64,000 nucleotides of DNA, from contig CM061487.1 of the NCBI GenBank assembly GCA_030867185.1, positions 22,097,000 to 22,160,999 on the forward strand. Direction: 5' to 3'. Both the position numbers and the translations under genes were made by a program. The stretch is from Tagetes erecta. Taxonomy: Eukaryota > Streptophyta > Magnoliopsida > Asterales > Asteraceae. The first letter of the stretch is position 1. Each line of letters starts with the position of its first letter. Positions 20,457-30,865 of this stretch are shown in pieces. The notes under the pieces are model-generated. The model did no database searches. It was not told where the DNA came from and saw only the letters and a program-made list of their open reading frames with translations.

Positions 20457-21115
20457 TCAAATCCTCTCATATATGTTTCAATCTTGAGATTTATATGAAG
20501 TGTCTAAGATTGAAAAGGTATTTACACCATGATCGATCATCATCGTCATCATTAAACATCATTTCGTCCGATTAATTCAAAGTTTGATGATGAACAGTAA
20601 AAATCAACTGAATCAACACTTTGATTTTGTACCTAAAAACTGAAATCAAATGGGTAAATAGGTTAATCTAACTGTTAATCACCAACAATCATCTGTTGAA
20701 TCATCTTACATCACCTAATATGAACAAAATCATGGACCAAGTTTGAAAAATTCAAAACTACCATTGTTAACCATGAACATCAAAGAATGTTATTGTGTAT
20801 TAAATGTCATTAACCTTGATTCAGAGGTTAATTCGATACTAAAACATGACTTTGATCCATCAACACAAAATCATTCATGAACAAAATTTTGATATAAGTG
20901 TTTAAGTGTGACAAGTTAAAATATGATCTAACAGTTGACTATGTCATTTATGAACAAGGGTTTTAAACAAAATGATTATATCAAATTGCTTTTAATCAAT
21001 GTATTAAATGTACTAAGTATAATTGTTACATTATGTCACTACACTTAAATTACTTGTTGCATAAATTTGATTACTTTTCATTTCTGATTTCTAACACATA
21101 GGTATCTGATTTCAG
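20457..21115 (+). other. element I sequence upstream of its extra ORF
   Basis: 660 bp of AT-rich DNA that continues element I after the nested insertion. There is no ORF. It ends in a T-rich tract and TGATTTCAG directly before the ATG at 21116, the counterpart of the acceptor at 9129 in element II. Confidence 0.7.
21100..21115 (+). promoter_or_regulatory. putative 3' splice acceptor before the extra ORF, element I
   Basis: TATCTGATTTCAG abuts the ATG at 21116 and is preceded by a T-rich tract. The partner arrangement in element II is at 9129. The flanks differ between the copies but CAG|ATG is kept. Confidence 0.45.
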
Positions 21116-24100
21116 ATGCATTCTCTCAAGTATGAGCCTAAGCATAATATTGTGGCTATGCTGGATGAGTCTATTCCTCAAGCCAATGGATATCAGGAAA
21201 TGATCCTCTTTCTTCGCTGAACTAAATATGTTTATGCCATGTGCGCAAAGCCTATTGTGTACATGAGGTTGATAAAGAATTTCTGGAAGTCAGCTGAGGT
21301 AGTTACCAATGAAGAAGGAGTGTCTGTGGTTCGTGGTCATATTACCAGACAGTTATAAGTGACTGTGTTTGAAGAATCTATACGTGATGCTCTATTTTTG
21401 GATGAAGATGAGATTGAAGCTTTAGATGAGTATACGACTGCTGAATGTCAACAATGCTTTGTGAATATGGGACATCCCCCTATATTTCCAAAACAGCAGT
21501 TCGTAAGAGCGAGGTTGAGCAAACAATGGCAACTACTGTGCTATGTTATCCAACATTGCTTATCAAGACGGAGTGCTGGGTTTGATACTTTTTCGTCTTA
21601 TATTGCTTCACCAATTGTCGCTATAGCCATGAATAGAAGATTCAATACGGCTAAATGGATAATGAAGGGCTTCATTTTCAATTTGGTAAAGGGTAAAAGG
21701 TTCAAATTTCTCATGTATCCGAGATTTTTGCAACTAATTATCAACGAAGCCTATCCATGGATCAAAGAGAATGGGATAAATGGAGGAGTATTTGAAACTG
21801 ATGACATGAATGCTTCATCTTACAGAAAGATGAGCATGGGAAATGTAGAAGAACTTTCTCTGTTCGACTATATGCGAGATATAGCGAATAACGAAGAAGA
21901 CATTAGTATTGAGTATCATCATATTGCCCAAGGTGAATTGTTTGATCCATTGGAGATTGTAGATGAGATTCCTGATTTACTGGAAGATGCTGATACTGAT
22001 GATGATGAAAGTCAGGATGATGAGACTGACGAAAATGATAGTTCTGATGAAGAAAGTTCAAGTGAAAATTATGATAATGATAGTGGGAATGGTGGTGATG
22101 AGATAGGAAATGAACCAGATACGAACGAAGAAGTTATGATTGAGAATATTTTTGCTAATGAACCAGTTGAGGATGTTTTTATTAAAGATGTGATTGTGCA
22201 AGAACATGTTATTGAAGAAGAAGTAGAACCAATTGATGTTCTACAAATTCCACAAGAAATTGTTGCAACTGAAGCTAAGTCTGAGGCTGAATATGAGAAG
22301 CTCAAGGAGGATCATGAAGAGCTTCAAGCAGAATGCAACACTCTCAAAGCTGAGAAAGAAGTGTTAGAAAAGTGGCTAGCAGAGAAAGAAACTGAATCTT
22401 CCGAATCTGATAATGATTTTTGTGAAGAAGAGGACGTTGGAGTGTCTGAAACTCCAAGGGACATTACTGTTCACTATACTCGATCAAGAAGATCAACTAG
22501 AGTGACTGAACAAACTGAAGTATCCGTCCCTATTTCTGATGATGCTGCTGTTATTGTTATATCTGACAAAGCGGAGGGAAAACGTAAGTTAGATGAGCTG
22601 CCAGAAATTACTGAAGCAAATGCTGTGAAAAAGAAGGCACGAACCGAGGAGATTGCTCAGGATGAGCCGATTTAGACTGAAACAATCAAGGAGATTGAAA
22701 CAGTCGATATTTCTACTGAAGCTTGTCCGTCTGTGATTGAGCATGAAGTTTCCTTAGTTGAGGATATTCCTACAGATCTTGATGCAAGATTTGAATGGAC
22801 TAACTGTTAGTCAAATAAACGAAGAATATGAAAAATGCATAACTGCTCAAGAATTTGTGGAAGGAGATGTAAAAGAATTTGTGGTAGAACCGAGCGAGTG
22901 GATACCCTTACAAGAAAGTCTAAATATTGATGATCTTCCACCTGAAGAACTCTATCATCAATATCCGGAGGATATGACTACCGGTGATATGAGGTCGTGG
23001 TTGCAGTCAAGAAATTATTCGTACAAAAGCTTAAAGAGGTTGAAGTCACAATCGCTGAGAAAACTTGTTAAAAGCTTTCAAGCTTCAGAGAAGATGCAGA
23101 ACCGAATGCTTTTTCTTGACTACAACAATCCACAATACTATGAACTTACCAAGAGGTTCAGGGAATTAGAGCCCAAGGAAATTCCTCGCATGTCATTGCC
23201 AGTTGATGCTCACAAGAAGCGAAAGGATCTAATCGATATGTTTCCAAGTGAAGTGAAGTCATACAATGTTCCGATAGAAAACAGAGAATCTTGGCATAAA
23301 GCTTCTACAGCTGGAGATGTAGTGAGATCGATGTTGAACAAAGGACAATCTGTGGTTGTTCTTTTGGATTCTATGATTGTTCCGGAGAAAAACAAAGATG
23401 TGAAGATATTTGACATGCGAGGAATTTGACCATTGCGTGGAAATATGATGCGATATTTGACGCATTCTTGATCAAGAGAATTAATGGATTGTGTGATGTA
23501 TATCACTATTACACGAGCATCTTCAAGCTTCCTGTTCAAGATCTAAAAGAGCTTCACAAGTTACCATTGATGAATCATACTAAGGCTGAAAGGGGAAACA
23601 AGTTAGTGATGCTTCTTGATGCTGGCATAAGTCGGATGCCACAATATTTGCAAGTTCGTGGACAACAAGAATATTGGACCTGAAGTTTAGTCTAATATTA
23701 TCAACACTGTCAAAGTCAACAAATGTCAACGTCAACGATCAAAGTCAACGCAAAAGTCAACACGACGCGTTTGGGACGAAGATTAGAGACAAGACGTTGA
23801 AGACAACGGAGTTTAATTGTTATTAAATATATTTTGTGTCAACAAAATATATTTAATCATTTTCGTCTTTTTAGTATTTTTATGTAATATATATATTTTG
23901 TCTTAATGACAATATATACTAGACTTAAACTTTAGGGGTTTATTTGTATTATTGCTTATTTGTCATGCTTTAGTCTAGGCTCCTAATTGTCATTAGTCCA
24001 AAGTGTCATTAGGCTATAAATAGTAAATGGCAATTAGGGTTTTGGAAGCTTGAATGAGCCATTGATTGGGGTTTTCCACTTTGTAAATCTGATGCAATCA

Positions 24101-24375
24101 ATACAAGATCAAATCTGAGTTTCTCATTGTGTTCTTCATGTTCTTCATCTAGTTCATAAATACTTTATCATTTTGATCCAAATCTTCACAAAATTACTGA
24201 TTCATTAGTGTTTTGGGACCAACAAAGAAGATAATGCATATCTAAGATAATTATGAGGAATATGTACTTAGAAGAATTCTCGGATGAGTATTTTGATAAA
24301 GTGACGGATCCCGGACTAAAGGTCTTTGATGGCTCGCAGAAAACCAAGCCAATTCTTAAGTTCTTTATACACAGA
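21116..24375 (+). pseudogene. extra ORF of element I, decayed
   Basis: This is homologous over most of its length to the extra ORF of element II. The ATG at 21116 follows a CAG acceptor-like site. In-frame stops lie at 21218 (TGA), 21356 (TAA) and 22673 (TAG). A deletion near 22790 and an insertion near 23405-23430 shift the frame, and a solo LTR (23672-24224) splits the C-terminal part, which resumes at 24230 and runs to about 24375. The N-terminal block, acidic run (near 21990-22110), coiled-coil segment (near 22290-22390), basic GKRKLD/KKKAR pair (near 22580-22640) and C-terminal block are all recognisable. Where element II has its frame break, element I is continuous. The last ~190 codons are missing, replaced by element V. 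Confidence 0.88.
23672..24224 (+). mobile_element. solo copia LTR, element III-like family
   Basis: 553 bp, from TATTGGACCTGAA (first bases TA instead of TG) to GGGACCAACA, flanked by the 5-bp duplication AAGAA (23667-23671 and 24225-24229). It matches the LTRs of element III in order: GTCAA-rich start, the 14-bp inverted repeat (23824-23855), TATAAATA (24015-24022) and the ACCAACA end. It interrupts the decayed extra ORF of element I. A solo LTR is left after recombination between the two LTRs of a full copy. Confidence 0.93.
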
Positions 24376-25640
24376 ATAATGATTCAATGCTTACCAAAAA
24401 GCACAATCTGAATGTACAACTCATGGAGCTTACTGACAAACTGAACAGATCACAATCTGATCTTGAGAACATCAAAGAAGTTGAACAAGCAAAGTCTTCC
24501 GAACAAGAAAAAAATGAGAGATTAGTGTCAGCCGGATTTGTTGGATCACAATCTTCTCAAGAATCAAAGACACAAGAGGTTCAAACAAAGAAGAAAAAGA
24601 AGGTTAGCAGAAAGAAAAGCAAAGCCAAGAAGAACAAGACAAAGGCCGCTTCATCTGATTCTACACCATAGCCTCCTTCTACTTCAAAGCCTCAAGATTT
24701 CGAATCCTCGAACGATTCAAATAGTAACATCTACTATTTAATCTGTGACTCTGAAACTCATCATATCTCCAATTGTATCTACAATCAAGGTGTCTTTCCT
24801 TATGGCTCAAAAGGTGACAAGTTCAAGACTCCAGCTCCTTCAAGCATGATTCAACAAGATTCAGAGGTCAAAGCTCCTTAAAAACAACAAGATTCAACTT
24901 CAAAGGCTTCTCAAAATAAAAGAAAGAAGTCTCCTTTCAAGGCTCATCAGAAGTACTGTGAGATATGTGAAATGTACAATCACATGACATCCGAGTGTTG
25001 CTACAACAAATTCTGCATCAACTATCAGATGTACAACCACGACATAAAAGAATGTTGGTTCAACAAGTATTATTCCTTCTGTGACATGGTAAATCATAAC
25101 ACATCTGAGTGCTTCTACAAGCCGAGAAGGTCAGTCCAAAGAAGTTCATCACGTGCATACCCTTCCACGTATTTTTCTCTCAAAAGATCTCATCATAGAC
25201 ATTTTTTTTTTGATGAAAATCACCATGTCAATGATTCTTGGACACCAAAGTTTGTTAGAAACAAAAAGGGATATCATGATTTAAATGATAAAATGATTCC
25301 AATAGTGAATCAATCTTTGAATAAGAAATATAATCAACAAAACTTGTTTTTAAAGGAATTCATAATCTGTTTGAAAATGACTATAATTACTCTTTTGACA
25401 AACAATTCATAAAAGAAGATGAAGGTACAAATTACATTGTATCATCAAAACCACCACCTGAAGTATTCCTTGCACTTATGAGAATATCTCTTATGTTGAG
25501 GAATTTGGACGACCCAAAACCGAAATGGTTTGGGGCACTACCTCTAACTAATTTGTTAGTGTGGTAGGGACATTTTTGGAGGCCGGTCAAACAAAGAAAA
25601 GAAGACCGTGGCTGATCCCTTATCATGATAAGATACCGAA
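24376..25640 (+). pseudogene. gag-like relic of element V with degraded triple knuckle
   Basis: The frame picks up at LTKKHNLNVQLMELTDKL (near 24390) with a probable coiled coil, a Lys-rich stretch, stops near 24669 and 24880, then three knuckle-like repeats at about 24957-25118. The first is intact (CEICEMYNHMTSEC); the second and third have lost one Cys each to Tyr. Near 25550 the sequence PLTN in front of TAAT matches the gag terminus of element III. No pol follows, so the original element was probably gag-only. It joins element I abruptly near 24376. Confidence 0.7.
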
Positions 25641-26066
25641 TCTTGTTCATGATGTTTTCGATGCAACTGACATCAAATGGAGTTGGAAACAAAAAGGAAT
25701 CATTGCTGGAAATTAAAAAAAACATTTTCAAAAATCAAACGATGATGGCTGTGCAAGAAACAACCGATGTTTCAATTTGTCTGCTTAGATTAAGTATATT
25801 GCATGCACTCTTCATTCGTTGATAACATATCTGCCATTTTCTTTTTATTATACTTTCAATTTTCGTAGAAATTTAAAGTTTAGGGGTAGAAAACCATTAA
25901 AAAAATGATAAAACCAGAAAAAATCCAAAAATATGTTGAATCTACTTGCACGTACATGAGAAATGATAGTACACTAGGTTTATACAATGCATCATTTTCA
26001 ATAATAAAGACTGAAGCGTGAAAAATTGATGTGCGAGATAGCTCAGACAAGTATACTGAACAAGTA
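25641..26066 (+). other. post-gag remnant of element V
   Basis: AT-rich, without a supportable gene. Its last 80 bp (CATTTTCAATA, then a block ending CTGAACAAGTACATTC) align with the post-pol region of element I near 2760-2835. Bases 26067-26071 (CATTC) are the target duplication of gypsy element IV. Element V continues at 40585. Confidence 0.65.
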
Positions 26067-26071
26067 CATTC

Positions 26072-28911
26072 TGTCACACCCCCAAATCCACTAACGGAGT
26101 TTTACAGTTAGAGGCGTGACAAACCAGGATCTGTTCATTAATTACACCGAACGACTCTATATGAGTTTTGAAAAACCAAACGTTAAACCATTAAATGTGG
26201 TAGTTTAAGCGACAATCAGAGTATTTAGTTTTTCAGTTATGCGGAAGCGTAATAAATAAGTAAGTTCAAGCAACCCAAACCATGCAGAAGTTAAATGCGC
26301 AAAAAGACGCGCCCGACACAAGACACGTATTGAAAAATAGTTTACAAATCCCAACACAAAGTTTGTAATGCAAGAAATGTTTTAAATGTTTGCGAGGACG
26401 CCATGCCATGCCCTACGTGCATTGTACCTCAGTGACCTGAAACAGTGAAAGACTAACAAGTGTCAACACGACGGTTGGTGAGTTCACAAAGTAGTATAAA
26501 CAAGTAATTCAGTTGCAAGCAGATTATTAAATTAAGTATGTCATTGTAGGTAGCTAATCTACAGCACATGTCCTTAGAGGCGTAATGTATCTGACCGAAG
26601 CTGACGTATGTACACATTAAGTGCAGTTTGCCTGTTCGTACATCCCAGCAGGATGCACTGTAAGTATGTTAGGTCATTCAACACCCGTTCGACAGGTCCT
26701 TCTGTCGTGCTAGCGCGACTAGCCCGGGTGGGGTTTGTCAAACCCAGTAGTACTACTCAAAATTTCCCCGCTATTTCACAAATACTAACGATCAATTAGG
26801 TATCCATGAGGTCTTTCATGAACAAAATAAAAGTGCTCTAATCCAGACATGCGACATACAGAATTCATTAATCCGTAAAAGTAATCGTTCGTGTTCGGCC
26901 CATAAAAGGGTAAAATAGTAAAAGTGTAGTTTAGTGAAACTCACCTTAAGTTGCACAGCAAAAATAGTTAACAGCACACACAGTATATAATACGGCAACC
27001 TAAATAACAATAGGTCGATTAATGTGCGTTCATGTAGGGTCATAGTACCCTATGAATCCAAACGGTCAACAGTTTATGCAAGTGTGGTTTAGTTTCACTT
27101 TTTGACCACGTTTGACTTTTTGTCCAAGTTTGACTAAGTTTGACTTTTAGTTGACTTTTGGTCCAAGTTTGACTTTTAGGTCCAAGTTTGACTTTTAAGT
27201 CCAAGTTTGACTTTTAGTTGCCTTTTGGTCCAAGTTTGACTTTTAAGTCCAAGTTTGACTTTTAGTTGACCCGAGTTGACCCACGACCCGTTGGTGATTT
27301 GTTAGGTGTAAACACTTTACATTTGGTGTATTTGACTAAATCACATTCGCATACCACATCACACTTCACGTATTCAACAAATAGAAGTTTCAATTTCACA
27401 AAAGTTTCCGTTATAGGAAAGTCGAACCTTTAAAGCATGCGTGCCTATTTCAACATCCTTAGCATGTCAACTATTATACAAATACCATAGCACGTTATAC
27501 AAATCATCAACACTTATCATTACTTTGTAGTTCTTAATATACAACACATTGGCAAGCATGGTCATTTCTAGGCATAATATAGTATTTACATGCTTTGTGC
27601 AACTAGCAAAGTAACAATTTTCATCATGGCATCTTAACTAGTAGCATACACCATTTAGACTTCAACAAAAATAATTTTAAACAATCGTTCTACGAACCAA
27701 CTAGCATCTACCAAAGTACGCTCATGACCAAGACATGTTTTCTAAGTACCACATGCTTACAAACATTCAAATGCAAGTCTAATCACATATATATACTCGA
27801 AATTGCTAAACATGCTTCCTAGTCAATTTCCATGTCGAAAAGTTTCTACATTTAGCAAGTGTCCCAAGCCAAATCGAATTCATACGTTCAAGTAACCAAA
27901 ATTCGTCTAACACATCTTCTAAACATGCTAGTAAGCCCGTAACAATCACTAGACGTCCATAACATGCAATCTCACATGACCACTAATACAAAAGTTACTA
28001 TTTTTAGTAATCTAAGATAACAATCATGCAATTTCACAATCAAGCAATCAATCTTCATCCGAATCACTATCTAAATACAAATTCAATCCCATTTTATACG
28101 AATCATGCATGTATCATCAAATCTCATCACCTTTCTACCAAACCCTAATTCCATAAACACATTTTTTTTTCTATTTCATCATCTAACCGTCCAAATATCA
28201 AATAACACATAACTAATATCCCAATTTCACAACACAAACATCAATTGGCCATTTTGGATGAACTAGGGTCCTCAATACATGTGATTTTCGCAATATATAA
28301 TAACAATTAACATAACCACTTACTAGTATTTCGTTTACTACTTCAATCAATCACCCGAAATCACCAACAATTGAACCAAGAAGCAACAAAATCGATTTTT
28401 GTGTGTGTGTATGTGTTGCGGCAGCATGTCAAGGAGAAAGAGCAGCCCAAAAACGTTTTTTTTGTTAATTAGGTTTAGGGTTTTGTCAAATTTTGTTAAC
28501 TATTGTTAAGTGTTGAGTTGGGTTGGGCCTTGGGCCATCCATGGGTCACATGGATGATCCACGGGCCCCGTTTCGTTTCGGTTTTGCAAACACAATGAAA
28601 ATCTTTCCCAAATATTCATTTTTGTTTCATGATGGTTACCGAAATCCGTAAATGGTTAAAACCGGTAAAATACGCGGTTACACGAAAATTCAATAATTAA
28701 ACACACATAATAGTTAAAATGTCTTATTGTTGTATTTGTATTCATTTAAAATCACCAACGCCCGGGTATTAACTCGTGTGGTCGTTTCGTATGTATATTT
28801 GCGTAACAGTTTGCACATTTAATTTGTCAAATTAAATGAAAGATATAGTTGCATTAACGTGACTAACAGAGTTTAACTAACGGAGTTAACATGAATTTGT
28901 CAGGTGTCACA
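26072..28911 (-). repeat. 3' LTR of element IV
   Basis: 2,840 bp. It contains a TTGAC array (27099-27285), a conserved palindromic block (about 26700-26775), and 32 bp near 28719-28750, bounded by AAAAT repeats, that the other LTR lacks. Short open frames at 26608-26799 and 26816-27043 recur in other LTRs of the family but show no sign of coding. Confidence 0.93.
27099..27285 (+). repeat. TTGAC (W-box core) array in 3' LTR of element IV
   Basis: Twelve TTGAC cores in about 190 bp, mostly in units CAAGTTTGACTTTTA and AGTTGACTTTTGGTC of roughly 20 bp. TTGAC is the core bound by WRKY factors. The other LTR has a shorter array, also with twelve cores, so unit number and sequence drift. Confidence 0.75.
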
Positions 28912-28926
28912 TAATCCCCTTATTGA
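28912..28926 (-). promoter_or_regulatory. polypurine tract of element IV
   Basis: Minus strand AATAAGGGGATTA abuts the 3' LTR. It is short and less pure than the copia PPTs in this window, but placed as expected. Confidence 0.6.
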
Positions 28927-29080
28927 AGGAATTTTCGTCCCGAAAATTGGATACGGTCATAAAAATGGGTATGAAAATGAAAGAATTCAGAGGTTAGAAT
29001 TTCGAGTTGTTACATCATCCCCTTGTTGAAGAAAATTTCGTCCCGAAATTTTAAATAGTACCTCGAGTGATAAGAAGAGT

Positions 29081-29545
29081 TTATTCAAACAGATGCGGGT
29101 ACTTTTGTTTCATTTGGTCTTCTCGTTCCCAAGTGAAATCGGGTCCACGCTTGGAATTCCATTTTACTTTAACGATAGAAATTTTACTGTGTTTTAAAGT
29201 TTTGACCTCTCTATCCATGATTTCTATTGGTTCCTCGATAAATTGTAATTTGTCATCGATTTGAAGTTCCTCCAAGGGTACAATGAGTGTGTCATCAGAT
29301 AGACACCTTTTAAGATTTGAGACATGGAAAACGTTATGCACATTTTTGAGTGAGTCGGGTAAGTTCAATTCGTAGGCTACCGGCCCGATCCGTTTTGTAA
29401 TTTCAAATGGCCCGACGTAACGAGGATTCAGTTTTCCCCGCTTTCCAAAGCGGACCACACCCTTCCAGGGTGAGACTTTGAGTAACACCTTGTCACCAAC
29501 ATTGAATTCCACTGCTTGTCTGTGCAAATCAGCATAACTCTTCTA
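29081..29545 (-). pseudogene. integrase C-terminus with GPY/F and chromodomain-like tail, element IV
   Basis: 148 codons in frame with the integrase above, after an amber at 29545-29543 that replaces a codon in an otherwise continuous reading. The GPY/F module is visible (YVGPFEITKRIGPVAYEL). The last ~50 residues (IEIMDREVKTLKHSKI, KWNSKRGPDFTWERED) resemble the chromodomain-like tail of chromoviruses, which tethers integration to chromatin marks. It ends in KYPHLFE, a typical terminus of this clade. Confidence 0.85.
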
Positions 29546-30860
29546 CCTATCACGTGCAGCTGCCATGCGATTTCGTATCTGCACAATTTTCTCAGTAGTT
29601 TCACGCACAAGATCAGGCCCAAACAACTGGCTATCGCCAACTTCGGCCCAACAGATTGGAGATCGACATTTCCGCCCATACAAGGCTTCGAATGGTGCTG
29701 CCTTGATGCTAGTGTGATAACTGTTATTATACGAGAACTCCACTAGCGGTAAGTGATTCTCCCAACTGCCACCAAAATCCATCACACAAGCCCTGAGCAT
29801 GTCCTCGAGAGTTTGAATTGTACGTTCGCTTTGACCGTCCGTTTGAGGATGGTAAGCCGTACTCAGATCAAGACGTGTACCGAAAGCCTTTTGCAAAGAC
29901 CCCCAGAATTTAGATGTGAATTGGGCCCCACGGTCAGAAATAATAGACATCGGCACCCCGTGCCTAGAAACAATTTCTTTGATATAAATTCGAGCAAGCT
30001 TTTCCATTTTATCGGTTTCCTTGTAGGGAATGAAGTGAGCAGATTTCGTTAAGCGGTCCACGATTACCCATATGGCATCGCAACCGGAAGGTGTTCGAGG
30101 CAATTTGGTTACAAAGTCCATGGCGATTTGTTCCCATTTCCAAACAGGAATTTCTAGTTGTTGAAGCATACCCTTAGGTTTCTGGTATTCCACCTTAACC
30201 TTGGAGCATGTAAGACACTTGTTCACGTATGTGGCAATGTCGGCCTTCATGTTCGGCCACCAGTACAGTTGTTTCAGATCAAGGTACATCTTTTCAGAAC
30301 CAGGATGCACAGAGTAACGGGATTTATGGGCTTCATCCATGACGAGTTCCCTTAGGTCGCCAAAAACTGGAATCCACATCCGATTTTCCACACACCGAAT
30401 GCCATCAGGCTTCGTTTCAAATCGTTTTTCCATCCCCCGAAGAGACTCAGATTTTAGATGTACCTTCTTGAGCGCCTCAAGTTGAGCATCACGGATTTGA
30501 TCGGGTAAGCTGGTATGAATAGTGAGCTGAATAGCCCGGACACGTCGAGGTTTCAAAGTCTCTTTACGACTGAGAGCGTCGGCCACCACGTTAGCCTTGC
30601 CCGGATGGTACATTATGGCACAGTCGTAATCATTCAGGAGTTCGACCCACTGGCGTTGACGCATATTCAACTCCTTCTGGTCAAAAATATGTTGTAAACT
30701 TTTATGGTCGGTGAATATGGTACACTTGGTGCCATACAGATAGTGCCTCCAAATTTTCAGAGCAAAGATCACGGCTCCTAACTCGAGATCGTGAGTTGAA
30801 TAGTTTTTCTCGTGGATTTTCAATTGGCGCGAGGCATACGCGATGACCTTTCCACGTTGC
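29543..30860 (-). pseudogene. gypsy RNase H (3' part) and integrase, element IV
   Basis: About 439 open codons. The RNase H remainder (YASRQLKIHEKNYSTHDLEL, FTDHKSLQHIF, DALSRKE) is followed by the integrase zinc-binding region (KCLTCSKVK) and the core, with catalytic blocks MDFVTKLP, ISDRGAQFTSKFW and HPQTDGQSERTIQ supplying D, D and E. The 5' part of RNase H lies beyond the solo LTR, at 33858 and up. The reading stops at the amber 29545-29543. The catalytic residues are intact, so the breaks are recent relative to point decay. Confidence 0.9.
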
Positions 30861-30865
30861 ATTAA

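Noticed and set aside
26608..27043. Small frames repeated at 33145, 38325 and 38533
   Set aside because: They recur because the LTRs are repeated; none has coding features.
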